Assembly (NCBI RefSeq): GCF_006517255.1
Contig: NZ_CP041185.1
Span: 3,844,001 to 3,908,000 of the forward strand
Direction: 5' to 3'
DNA length: 64,000 bases
DNA from: Janthinobacterium tructae
GTDB lineage: Bacteria > Pseudomonadota > Gammaproteobacteria > Burkholderiales > Burkholderiaceae_D
Positions 1 to 8,451 of this stretch are shown piece by piece; position 1 is the stretch's first letter; every line of letters begins with the position of its first letter. Position numbers and translations under genes: made by a program. Under the pieces are notes generated by a model. The model worked only from the letters and a program-made list of their open reading frames with translations. It was not told where the DNA came from and did no database searches.

Positions 1-1577
1 GACGTCGCTTCGTCGAAGATCAGGATGGCCGGGTCCTTCAGCAAAGTACGGGCAATCGCCACGCGCTGCTTTTCGCCGCCCGACAGCTTCAAGCCCCGCT
101 CGCCCACCATGGAGTTGTAGCCATCTGGCAAGCTTTCAATAAAATCATGGATCGATGCCGCTTTCGCCGCCGCCACGATGGCGTCCTTGCTGGCGCCCGG
201 CTTGCCGTAGGCGATGTTGTATTCGATGGTGTCGTTGAACAGCACCGTGTCCTGCGGCACGATGCCGATGGCGGCGCGCAGGGAATCCTGGGTGATACTG
301 CGCAAATCCTGGCCATCGATGGTGATGCTGCCGCCATCGACTTCGTAAAAGCGGAACAGCAAGCGCGACAGGGTCGACTTGCCCGAGCCGCTGTGGCCCA
401 CCACGGCCGTCGTGGTGCCGGCCGGAATCTGGAAATCCACGTCGAACAGGATTTGCCGCTTGGCTTCATAGCTGAAATTCACATGCGCAAAGCGCACTGC
501 CGCGCCCCGCGTGACAAGCGGACTTGCGTCCGGCGTATCGGCGATTTCGCGGTTCTCGTTCAGCAACGAAAACAGGCGTTCCATGTCGGCCAGGCTTTGC
601 TTGATTTCGCGGTAGATGACGCCGAGGAAATTGAGCGGGATGTACAGCTGGATCATGAAGGCATTCACCAGCACCAGGTCGCCCAGGGTCATGCTGCCGT
701 TGATCACACCCACCGTGGCGCGCCACAGGATCAAGGTGACGGCCGTGGCGATGATCAAGGACTGGCCCGTATTGAGCAGGGACAAGGAAGTCTGCGATTT
801 CACGGCCGCCGATTCATAACGCTGCAAGCCCTCGTCGTAGCGCTTCGCCTCGTAATCCTCGTTGCCGAAATATTTCACGGTTTCATAGTTGATCAGCGAA
901 TCGATGGCCTTGGTGTTCGCCTTCGAGTCGAGGTCGTTCATGGTGCGGCGGAAATGCGTGCGCCAGTTCGTCACCAAGACGGTAAACGCGATGTAGGACA
1001 CCAGCGCCACCGCCGTGATCACGGTAAACCAGATGTCGTAATGCAAGACCAGATAGCCGAGCACGAGGGTGATTTCCACCAGCGTCGGCAAGATGTTGAA
1101 CAAGGTATAGGAAATGAGCGAGCCGACGCTGCGCGTGCCCCGTTCGATATCGCGCGTCATGCCGCCCGTCTGGCGATTCAGGTGAAAGCGCAAGGACAAG
1201 GCATGCAGGTGCCGGAACACTTGCAGGGCGATGGTGCGCACGGCCCGCTGCGTCACCCTGGCGAACAGGAATTCGCGCAATTCCGTAAACAAGGTGGTCG
1301 ACAGGCGCAGCAAGCCATACGCCACCAGCAAGCCGACCGGCAATACCAGCAGCGCTTGCGGATTCGCCGCCGTGATCGTCATGGCGTCGACGAGTTTTTT
1401 CAGGATCAGGGGCACGCCCACGTTGGCCAGCTTGGCACCCACCAGGCATAGCAGCGCCAGCAATACTCTCCATTTGTAGACCCATAGATACGGCAGCAAG
1501 GTCTTGATGGTGGCGAAATCGCTGTGGCTGGCGGAGGCTGGCGAGCGGGGCGGAGGGGGAGTCTGGGAACGGCGCAT
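1..1577 (-). CDS. ATM1/HMT-type ABC exporter, fused permease and ATPase (partial, C-terminus off window)
   Basis: Half-size ABC exporter with the membrane domain N-terminal and the ATPase C-terminal, 525 codons visible. The reading frame stays open from an ATG at 1577 to the window edge. The membrane domain (about residues 25-310) is hydrophobic and helical. The ATPase shows a Walker A GHSGSGKST near residue 375, the signature LSGGEKQR, and a Walker B ILIFDEAT exactly at the edge. The EYNIAYGK segment and overall layout fit the ATM1/ABCB7 group, which exports glutathione-linked sulfur or metal conjugates. Substrate is inferred from family only. About 60-80 residues should be missing beyond position 1. 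It is divergent from the thioesterase gene, with 61 bp between the two starts, so the promoters must be packed in that gap. Confidence 0.9.
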   Translation of the reverse strand, partial: MRRSQTPPPPRSPASASHSDFATIKTLLPYLWVYKWRVLLALLCLVGAKLANVGVPLILKKLVDAMTITAANPQALLVLPVGLLVAYGLLRLSTTLFTELREFLFARVTQRAVRTIALQVFRHLHALSLRFHLNRQTGGMTRDIERGTRSVGSLISYTLFNILPTLVEITLVLGYLVLHYDIWFTVITAVALVSYIAFTVLVTNWRTHFRRTMNDLDSKANTKAIDSLINYETVKYFGNEDYEAKRYDEGLQRYESAAVKSQTSLSLLNTGQSLIIATAVTLILWRATVGVINGSMTLGDLVLVNAFMIQLYIPLNFLGVIYREIKQSLADMERLFSLLNENREIADTPDASPLVTRGAAVRFAHVNFSYEAKRQILFDVDFQIPAGTTTAVVGHSGSGKSTLSRLLFRFYEVDGGSITIDGQDLRSITQDSLRAAIGIVPQDTVLFNDTIEYNIAYGKPGASKDAIVAAAKAASIHDFIESLPDGYNSMVGERGLKLSGGEKQRVAIARTLLKDPAILIFDEAT

Positions 1578-1638
1578 GGCGAAGGTCGGCTTTTTATGGT
1601 TCAATCGGGGCAATTGTAGCCTTTCATGAGAATAAAAG

Positions 1639-2079
1639 ATGAGCACCTCCCCCGACCGTCCTGATAACTGCCTCGCCTCCGGCCTGCCCGCCGGAAAAAT
1701 GCCGGAATTGCGCATGATGCCCGCGCCGTCCGACGCCAATGTGTACGGCGACGTGTTCGGCGGCTGGATCATGGCGCAAGTCGATATCGCCGGTTCCCTG
1801 CCGGCCACGCGGCGCGCCAACGGCCGCGTCGCCACCATCGCCGTCAATTCCTTCGTCTTCAAAAACCCCGTCTTCGTCGGTGATCTTCTCTCCTTCTACG
1901 CCGAAATCGTCAAGGTGGGCAATACTTCGATCACCGTCAATGTCGAGGTGTATGCCGAGCGCAACCGCCTGCAGGCGTGCATTGTGAAAGTCACGGAAGC
2001 CACTCTGATCTACGTGGCGACGGACTCCGACCGCAAGCCGCGCAAGGTGCCGCCGATCGAGACCTTATTGTCGCAATAA
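1639..2079 (+). CDS. Acyl-CoA thioesterase, hot-dog fold (YciA-like)
   Basis: A 146-residue single hot-dog domain. Residues 22-50 carry the YciA/acyl-CoA hydrolase pattern PSDANVYGDVFGGWIMAQVD, in which the Asn and Asp/Gly positions line the active site of the family. The enzyme hydrolyses acyl-CoA thioesters to free acid and CoA in the cytoplasm. The length matches YciA (about 130-150). The gene stops 24 bp before the PhoD-type phosphatase on the same strand, so the two may share a transcript. Substrate chain length cannot be read from sequence. Confidence 0.88.
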   Translation: MSTSPDRPDNCLASGLPAGKMPELRMMPAPSDANVYGDVFGGWIMAQVDIAGSLPATRRANGRVATIAVNSFVFKNPVFVGDLLSFYAEIVKVGNTSITVNVEVYAERNRLQACIVKVTEATLIYVATDSDRKPRKVPPIETLLSQ

Positions 2080-2103
2080 TCCTACGTTTTATTTTCAGAC
2101 GGC

Positions 2104-3693
2104 ATGGATAGCCAGCGCCGCATCTTCCTGCAGAGGGCTGCGCGCATCGTCTCGCTGGCCGCCGCCGGCAGTGTGCTGTCCGGCTCCAGCGCGAGCGCCG
2201 CCACGCGCCTGAACGGCAACGGCTATCCGTTTGCGCTCGGCGTCGCCTCCGGCTCGCCCTTGCCGGACGCCGTCGTGCTGTGGACGCGCATCTGTTACGA
2301 CCCGCTGCAGGCAGCCGCCACGCCCGCCATCGCCCTGAACGTGCGCTGGGAAGTGGCCGAAGACGAGGCTTTCCGGCGCATCGCCGCCAAGGGCCAGACC
2401 ACGGCCACGCCCGCCCTGGCGCACAGCGTGCATGTGGACGTGGCGGGCCTGGCGCCCGGGCGCTGGTACTGGTACCGTTTTATCTTTGGCGACGCCGTCA
2501 GTCCCGTGGGCCGCACGCGCACGGCGCCCGAGCCCGGCTCCATGCCTGCCTCGCTGAAACTGGCCGTCGCTTCGTGCCAGCACTGGGAATTCGGCGCATA
2601 TGCGGCGCACCGGCACATCGCGGCGGCCGCGCCCGACCTGGTGGCCTTTCTCGGTGATTACATTTATGAGTGGGGACCGTACCAGCTGCAGCACCCGAGC
2701 CGGGCCATGCGCACGCACGAAAGCTTTAGCCTGGACGAGTACCGCGCCCGCTATGCGCAATACAAGAGCGACCAGGATTTGCAGGGCGCCCACCTGGCCG
2801 CGCCGTGGATTGTCACCTGGGATGACCATGAAGTGGCCAACGATTACGGCAACGACCGCGACGAATTGCTCACACCCACCTTTTTGCAGCGCCGCGCGGC
2901 CGCCTACCAGGCATTTTATGAACACATGCCGCTGCGGCTGCTGCCGCTGGGGCGACGCGGCTTTGTCGACATGCGCATCTACCAGCGCTATGACTGGGGC
3001 CGGCTGGCGCGCTTCCACGTACTCGATGACCGGCAATACCGCGCCTATCACGCGTGCGCCAGGCCGGGCCGCGGCGGCTCCAATTCCGTCACCACGCGCA
3101 ACTGCCCCGACTTGCGCAAACCCGGCCGCAGCATGCTGGGCGAGGAGCAGCAGCGCTGGCTGCAAACCGGTCTCGATACGTCTCCGGCGCGCTGGAATAT
3201 CCTGGCCCAGCAAACGCTGATGGCGCAAGCTAGCCAGGTGCCCATCCTGCGCCCCGGCGACGAGCGCATCTGGACCGATGGCTGGGATGGCTATCCGCTG
3301 GCGCGCCAGCACCTGCTCGACGCCTTGCGCAGCAGCAAGGCCAGCAACCCGCTGGTGCTGTCGGGCGACGTGCACACGTTTTATGCGACGGAACTGAGCC
3401 GCAACGCCATGCGCCCCACCGGCAAGGATAATCCCGTGCTGGCCACCGAGTTTTGCGGCACCTCGATCACGTCGAGCTCCCGCCCGCAGGCGCGCACCGA
3501 GCAGTATGTGGCGATGAACCCGCACATCCGCTACGGACGCAGCGACAAGCGCGGCTATATGTTGATGGAAATCACGCCAGAGAAAACGACGACCCTGTTC
3601 CAGGGCCTGGAGAATGTGCGCGACAGCGCATCGGGCATCGCGACACTGGCCCGCTTTACCGTCCGGGACGGCAAGGCGGGCTTGCAGAGTTAA
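2104..3693 (+). CDS. PhoD-family alkaline phosphatase/phosphodiesterase, Tat-exported
   Basis: A 529-residue PhoD-like metallophosphoesterase. The N-terminus has a twin-arginine signal (QRRIFLQ at residues 4-10, then a hydrophobic stretch and an Ala-rich cleavage region near residue 33), as expected for an enzyme folded with metals before export. An N-terminal beta-sandwich precedes the catalytic domain. Metal-ligand motifs visible are FLGDYIYEWG, TWDDHEVANDYG and SGDVHTFY, typical of the Ca/Fe PhoD centre. It probably releases phosphate from phosphodiesters or monoesters in the periplasm. No obvious Pho box was seen in the 24-bp gap upstream, which argues for co-transcription with the thioesterase. 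Confidence 0.9.
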   Translation: MDSQRRIFLQRAARIVSLAAAGSVLSGSSASAATRLNGNGYPFALGVASGSPLPDAVVLWTRICYDPLQAAATPAIALNVRWEVAEDEAFRRIAAKGQTTATPALAHSVHVDVAGLAPGRWYWYRFIFGDAVSPVGRTRTAPEPGSMPASLKLAVASCQHWEFGAYAAHRHIAAAAPDLVAFLGDYIYEWGPYQLQHPSRAMRTHESFSLDEYRARYAQYKSDQDLQGAHLAAPWIVTWDDHEVANDYGNDRDELLTPTFLQRRAAAYQAFYEHMPLRLLPLGRRGFVDMRIYQRYDWGRLARFHVLDDRQYRAYHACARPGRGGSNSVTTRNCPDLRKPGRSMLGEEQQRWLQTGLDTSPARWNILAQQTLMAQASQVPILRPGDERIWTDGWDGYPLARQHLLDALRSSKASNPLVLSGDVHTFYATELSRNAMRPTGKDNPVLATEFCGTSITSSSRPQARTEQYVAMNPHIRYGRSDKRGYMLMEITPEKTTTLFQGLENVRDSASGIATLARFTVRDGKAGLQS

Positions 3694-3696
3694 CGC

Positions 3697-5379
3697 CTAG
3701 GCGACCTTCTTTTCGTCGCGCAATTGACGGCGCAAGATCTTGCCGACGTTAGTTTTCGGCAATTCATCGCGGAACTCGATGTATTTCGGTTTCTTGTAGG
3801 CCGTCAATTCATGCTTGCAATGCTCGCGGATCTGTTCCACCGTCAGGTTCGGATCCTTGCGCACGACAAACACTTTCACGGCTTCGCCCGCGTTGGCGTC
3901 CGGCACGCCGATACACGCGCATTCGAGCACGCCCGGACACGATGAAACCACGTCTTCCACTTCATTCGGATACACGTTGAAGCCGGAGACGATGATCATG
4001 TCTTTCTTGCGGTCCACGATCTTCACGTAGCCGCGCTCGTCCATGACGCCCACGTCGCCCGTCTTGAAGTAGCCGTCGGCCGTCATCGACTTGGCCGTTT
4101 CGTCCGGACGCTGCCAGTAGCCGGCCATCACTTGCGGGCCGCGCACGGCGATTTCGCCCGGTTCACCCAGCGGCACTTCCACGCCATCATCGTTCAAGAT
4201 CGCCACTTCCGTCGAGGGGAATGGCAAGCCGATGGTACCCGTGAATTCCGTGATGTCGACGCGGTTGCCCGTCACCACGGGCGATGTTTCCGACATGCCA
4301 TAGCCTTCGATCAGCGGACAGCCCGTCAGTTTCAGCCAGCGTTCGGCCACGTTGCGCTGCAGGGCCATGCCGCCGCCATTGCACACCTTGTAGCTGGAGA
4401 AATCGAGCTTGGCAAACTCGGCATTGTTCAGCAGCGCGTTGTACAGGGTATTGACGGCCGGAAAGACGACGATCTTGTGCTTGGCCAATTCCTTGACGAA
4501 ACCGGGAATGTCGCGCGGGTTGGGGATCAGCACGCTCATGCCGCCCAGGCGCATGCCCATCAGGGCGCTGACCGTCAGCGAATAGATGTGATACAGGGGC
4601 AAGGCGCACATGAAGCCCATCGAGGTGGCGCGCATTTCAGGCGTCATCACGGGCGACATCCACGCCTCGTTTTGCAATACGTTGGCGATCACATTACGGT
4701 GCAACAACATCGCGCCTTTTGAGACGCCCGTCGTGCCACCCGTGTATTGCAGGAAGACGATATCGTCATGCCCCTGCTGCACCGGCTGCAAGGTCAGGCG
4801 CGCACCTTCGGCCAGCATCTTGTTGAAACTGATGGCGCCCGGCAAGGAAAACGCGGGCACCATTTTCTTGATCTTGCGCACGACGAAGTTGACGATGGTG
4901 CCTTTCAGTCCGCCCAGCAAGTCGCCCATGGTGGCCACGATCACATGCTTGACCTGGGTATGCGGCAACACCTGCTCCACCGTGGTGGCGAAGTTTTCCA
5001 GCACGATGATCGCTTCGCTGCCCGAATCGATCAGCTGGTGCTGCAATTCACGCGGCGTGTACAGCGGGTTGACGTTCACCACCGTATAGCCGGCGCGCAA
5101 AATCGCCGCCATGGCCACCGGATATTGCAGCACGTTCGGCAGCATGATCGCCACGCGCGCACCCCGTTGCAGGCCCTTGCTTTGCAGCCAGGCCCCCATC
5201 TGCCGCGACAGCTGGTCGAGCTCGCGGTAGGTCATGAATTTATCCATGCACACGAAAGCGTTACGGTCCGCATATTTCTGGAACGACTCTTCCAGCAAAT
5301 GTGTTACGGAACGGTATTGCGTGCAATCTATCTCTGCGGGAACGCTGTCCGGGTATGACTTCAACCAAATCTTGTCCAT
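3697..5379 (-). CDS. Long-chain fatty acid-CoA ligase (FadD-type), copy A
   Basis: A 560-residue ANL-superfamily adenylating enzyme that makes acyl-CoA from fatty acid, ATP and CoA via an acyl-AMP intermediate. Visible motifs are the P-loop YTGGTTGVSKGA near residue 213, GYGMSETSP near 360, the YFKTGDVG loop near 440 and the C-terminal lysine motif LPKTNVGKILRR. The start at 5379 is supported by a GAGGCG ribosome-binding sequence. It lies 54 bp downstream of a second, closely similar 560-residue ligase on the same strand. The stop is 3 bp from the convergent PhoD-type gene's stop. Confidence 0.93.
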   Translation of the reverse strand: MDKIWLKSYPDSVPAEIDCTQYRSVTHLLEESFQKYADRNAFVCMDKFMTYRELDQLSRQMGAWLQSKGLQRGARVAIMLPNVLQYPVAMAAILRAGYTVVNVNPLYTPRELQHQLIDSGSEAIIVLENFATTVEQVLPHTQVKHVIVATMGDLLGGLKGTIVNFVVRKIKKMVPAFSLPGAISFNKMLAEGARLTLQPVQQGHDDIVFLQYTGGTTGVSKGAMLLHRNVIANVLQNEAWMSPVMTPEMRATSMGFMCALPLYHIYSLTVSALMGMRLGGMSVLIPNPRDIPGFVKELAKHKIVVFPAVNTLYNALLNNAEFAKLDFSSYKVCNGGGMALQRNVAERWLKLTGCPLIEGYGMSETSPVVTGNRVDITEFTGTIGLPFPSTEVAILNDDGVEVPLGEPGEIAVRGPQVMAGYWQRPDETAKSMTADGYFKTGDVGVMDERGYVKIVDRKKDMIIVSGFNVYPNEVEDVVSSCPGVLECACIGVPDANAGEAVKVFVVRKDPNLTVEQIREHCKHELTAYKKPKYIEFRDELPKTNVGKILRRQLRDEKKVA

Positions 5380-5404
5380 CTCGCCTCATCTTTATCTGTA
5401 AAAG

Positions 5405-5426
5405 GGATGCGCCTCCTGGCGCATCC
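5405..5426 (-). terminator. Hairpin between the two ligase genes
   Basis: A perfect 9-bp stem GGATGCGCC/GGCGCATCC with a 4-nt loop. On the minus strand it is followed by CTTTTAC, a weak T-tract. It could be a partial terminator or an mRNA-processing/stability hairpin that lowers expression of copy A relative to copy B. Confidence 0.55.
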
Positions 5427-5433
5427 ACATTGT

Positions 5434-7116
5434 TTATGCTGCTATCTTTTTCTCGTCACGCAGGGCGCGACGCAAAATCTTGCCGACGTTGGTTTTCGGC
5501 AGTTCATCGCGGAACTCGATGTATTTCGGCCGCTTGTAGCCCGTGAATTGTTCCTTGCAATACGCGGCCAGCACGGCCTGGGTCAGGTTCGGGTCCTTGC
5601 GTACCACAAACACTTTCACGGCTTCACCCGAATGCTCATCGGGCACGCCCACGCAGGCGCACTCGAGCACGCCCGGATGGGCTGCGATAACGGCTTCGAC
5701 TTCGTTCGGATACACGTTGAAGCCGGAGACGAGAATCATGTCTTTCTTGCGGTCCACGATTTTCACGTAGCCGCGTTCGTCCATGATGCCCACGTCGCCC
5801 GACTTGAAATAGCCGTCGGCCGTCATGACCTTGGTCGTTTCATCGGGACGGTTCCAGTAGCCCGTCATCACTTGCGGGCCACGGATGGCGATCTCGCCCG
5901 TCTGCCCCAGCGGCACTTCCTTGCCATCATCGTCGAGAATCGCGATCTCGGTCGACGGAATCGGCAAGCCGATGGTGCCGGAAAACACCGTGCTGTCGGC
6001 GCGGTTGCAGGTGGCGACGGGCGACGTTTCCGACAGGCCATAACCCTCGATGATGGACACACCCGTCGCTTGCAGCCACTTGTCATTGACGGCTTGCTGC
6101 ACCGCCATGCCGCCGCCATTGGCGATCTTCAAGCCCGAGAAGTCGAGCCTGGCAAAGTCGGGGTGATTCACCAGCGCGTTATACAGCGTATTGACCGCTG
6201 GCAGCAGGTTGAACTTGTACTTGCCCAGTTCCTTGATCAGGCCCGGGATATCGCGCGGATTCGGGATCAGGATATTCAGGGCGCCCACGCGCGTGCCCCA
6301 CATCGCACACGCCGTCAGGGCAAAGATATGGTACAGCGGCAAGGCGCAAACGATGATCAGCTGCTCGCGGCTATTCGGATCGAGCGCCGCGCCCGACCAC
6401 GCTTCGCTCTGCAGCACATTGGCGATCACGTTGCGGTGGCTCAAGGTCGCACCTTTTGACACGCCCGTCGTGCCACCCGTGTATTGCAGGAAAGCAGGGT
6501 CGTTGATGCTCAGCTCGACGGGCGTGAGTTTCATGCGGCTGCCCAGCGCCAGCGCCTGCTTGAAACGCATGGCGTTCGGCAAGGAATACGCGGGCACCAT
6601 CTTCTTGACGTTGCGCACGACAAAATTGACGAGCATGCCCTTCAAACCGCCCAGCATCTCGCCCATGCTGGCGACGACGATGTGCTTGACGGCCGTCTTG
6701 CTCAACACTTGTTCGAGTGTATGGGCGAAGTTTTCCAGCACGATGATCGCTTCGCTGCCCGAATCATTGAGCTGGTGCTCGAGTTCGCGCGGCGTGTACA
6801 GCGGGTTGACGTTGACCACCGTGTAACCGGCACGCAGCACGGCGGCGATCGCCACCGGATACTGCAGCACGTTCGGCATCATCAGGGCGACCCGGGCGCC
6901 CTTCTTCAGGCCACGGCTTTGCAGCCAGGCACCGAGCTGGCGCGAATAAGTATCGAGTTCGGCATAGGTGAGAAATTTGTCCATGCAGACATAGGCATTG
7001 CGGTCCGCATATTTTTGAAATGCCTCTTCCAGCAAATGCACCAGCGAACGATATTGATCAGGATCGATGTCGGCGGGAACGCCGGGAGGGTATGACTTCA
7101 GCCAAATTTTTTCCAT
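5434..7116 (-). CDS. Long-chain fatty acid-CoA ligase (FadD-type), copy B
   Basis: A 560-residue acyl-CoA synthetase, the upstream member of a tandem pair. It has the same adenylation motifs as copy A: YTGGTTGVSKGA near residue 213, GYGLSETSP near 360, and the C-terminal LPKTNVGKILRR. The two proteins are co-linear throughout without gaps and plainly arose by duplication, but they differ at many positions, so they probably have different chain-length or physiological niches. A ribosome-binding AGAGG lies 6 nt before the ATG. The 276-bp upstream region holds two palindromes listed separately, and transcription probably starts there for both ligases. Confidence 0.93.
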   Translation of the reverse strand: MEKIWLKSYPPGVPADIDPDQYRSLVHLLEEAFQKYADRNAYVCMDKFLTYAELDTYSRQLGAWLQSRGLKKGARVALMMPNVLQYPVAIAAVLRAGYTVVNVNPLYTPRELEHQLNDSGSEAIIVLENFAHTLEQVLSKTAVKHIVVASMGEMLGGLKGMLVNFVVRNVKKMVPAYSLPNAMRFKQALALGSRMKLTPVELSINDPAFLQYTGGTTGVSKGATLSHRNVIANVLQSEAWSGAALDPNSREQLIIVCALPLYHIFALTACAMWGTRVGALNILIPNPRDIPGLIKELGKYKFNLLPAVNTLYNALVNHPDFARLDFSGLKIANGGGMAVQQAVNDKWLQATGVSIIEGYGLSETSPVATCNRADSTVFSGTIGLPIPSTEIAILDDDGKEVPLGQTGEIAIRGPQVMTGYWNRPDETTKVMTADGYFKSGDVGIMDERGYVKIVDRKKDMILVSGFNVYPNEVEAVIAAHPGVLECACVGVPDEHSGEAVKVFVVRKDPNLTQAVLAAYCKEQFTGYKRPKYIEFRDELPKTNVGKILRRALRDEKKIAA

Positions 7117-7221
7117 CCTGTGCCTCTTGTCTCGAATAATCGTGGGGGAGCCGGCGCAGCCTGCCGGCGCGGATCATTGCTGCGGATTCTGTCGTCCTGC
7201 AGTCAGTTTGAGCATTCTGAC

Positions 7222-7233
7222 GAGCAATTGCTC
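7222..7233. promoter_or_regulatory. Palindrome upstream of the ligase pair
   Basis: A perfect 12-bp palindrome GAGCAATTGCTC, 106 bp upstream of the copy B start codon, inside a 276-bp non-coding region (7117-7392). The placement suggests an operator, but the regulator is unknown. Confidence 0.3.
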
Positions 7234-7320
7234 TATGCTACTTATGCGATGCTATCGGGCGCCGCGCTTCCATGCAAGCGCTTTCAACAGTATTCGAGCA
7301 GCAACTCTAGGGGCATTTTG

Positions 7321-7335
7321 TGCTGCACTGCAGCA
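7321..7335. promoter_or_regulatory. TGCTGCA-C-TGCAGCA palindrome, PhaR-like site
   Basis: A perfect 15-bp palindrome (7-bp arms, 1-bp centre) containing CTGC-ACT-GCAG. This matches the CTGC-N3/4-GCAG form reported for the PHB regulator PhaR of Paracoccus. It lies about 205 bp upstream of the ligase start. A related GTGCACTGCAGCAT occurs near 7456 inside the adjacent peptidase gene, so chance is not excluded. Confidence 0.3.
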
Positions 7336-7392
7336 TGATAAATACACTGTTACCGAATCGCTTGCCTCGCCGTACGGGACAATCTTTACGGG

Positions 7393-8451
7393 TCAGGGGC
7401 TGGACAATTGTTCCAGCGCATGCCTGCGCTCAGGCTTCTTGATCTGGGCCATTGTGTGCACTGCAGCATAAAAAGCACGAAAGTTCTTTTTTTCTTCCAG
7501 CAATTTTTTGAAGGCAGGCAAAAATTCATTGTAGGTCGACACGGAAGCGAGGTGCGCATTGCTCAATGGCTGCTCGAACCAGCGGTCGTAAGCGGCAAAA
7601 CCGCCCCAGTCTTGCTTCAATACCTGATACGCTTCTTGCAATGCCGCAAACACCTGCGCCTTGCGCGCGCGCTTGTCCGCCTCGCTGGCGTCGCTCGCAT
7701 ACACGGTCTCCAGCTTGCCCCGGTATGTCAGCAGCAAGGACAGAAAATCCTGGCGCCGCGCCGCATACTGGGCGTATGACGCGCGCATGGCGTCATTGCC
7801 CTCGCGCGCCAGCCAGCGCTGCACACCCGCCTCTTCCACGGCACTGGCAAACGATTCGTTGAAGGCAGAATCGCCGGGCACGTATACCACCTGGTGCGCC
7901 AGTTCATGGAAAATCAGGCGCGCCAGTTCCGCATCGTTGTAGTTGATAAAGGTCGACAGCAGGGGATCATCGAACCAGCCCAGGGTGGAATACGCGGGCA
8001 CGCCGCCCACCTGCACGTCGTAATGCTGGGCGCGCAACTCGTCGGCATACGCGAGCGCTTCGTCCTTGCTGTAATAGCCACGATAGCTGACGCAGCCGGC
8101 GATGGGAAAACACCATTGCAGCGGCTGCAGCGACAGTTCCGGCGTGGCCACCACGTTCCACAGCACAAACGGGCGCCGCAGGGACGCGTAGTTCTTGTAG
8201 CTGCCATTGTCGGGCAAGTCCAGCTCGCTGACGGCAAAGCGGCGAATTTGCTGCGCCCTGGCCAGGCGCACTTTCAGGCGCGGCTCGGTGGCCGGGTCCT
8301 CGAGCCAGTCACCGACGGGCCGCGCGCCCGACCACAAGGCATATTGCCCCTGCGCCGCTTGCGTGTAGTAGCGCAGCTGCGTGCAGCCGCCCAGTAGCAG
8401 ACACAGCGTGCCGACAAGCAAGCAGGCCGGCCAGCGCAGCATGTCAGCCAA
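7393..8451 (-). CDS. Predicted aminopeptidase lipoprotein (COG4324-type zinc peptidase)
   Basis: A 352-residue protein with a lipobox (LLLGGC, Cys about residue 23), so it should be anchored in an envelope membrane. The zinc-peptidase motif HELAHQVVY, followed by a downstream NESFASAVEE helix, fits a gluzincin-like HExxH...E site. Homologues are annotated as predicted aminopeptidases, and activity is not established from the sequence. The start ATG overlaps the end of the upstream molybdopterin oxidoreductase by 8 nt, indicating translational coupling, although no functional link between the two is obvious. Confidence 0.85.
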   Translation of the reverse strand: MADMLRWPACLLVGTLCLLLGGCTQLRYYTQAAQGQYALWSGARPVGDWLEDPATEPRLKVRLARAQQIRRFAVSELDLPDNGSYKNYASLRRPFVLWNVVATPELSLQPLQWCFPIAGCVSYRGYYSKDEALAYADELRAQHYDVQVGGVPAYSTLGWFDDPLLSTFINYNDAELARLIFHELAHQVVYVPGDSAFNESFASAVEEAGVQRWLAREGNDAMRASYAQYAARRQDFLSLLLTYRGKLETVYASDASEADKRARKAQVFAALQEAYQVLKQDWGGFAAYDRWFEQPLSNAHLASVSTYNEFLPAFKKLLEEKKNFRAFYAAVHTMAQIKKPERRHALEQLSSP

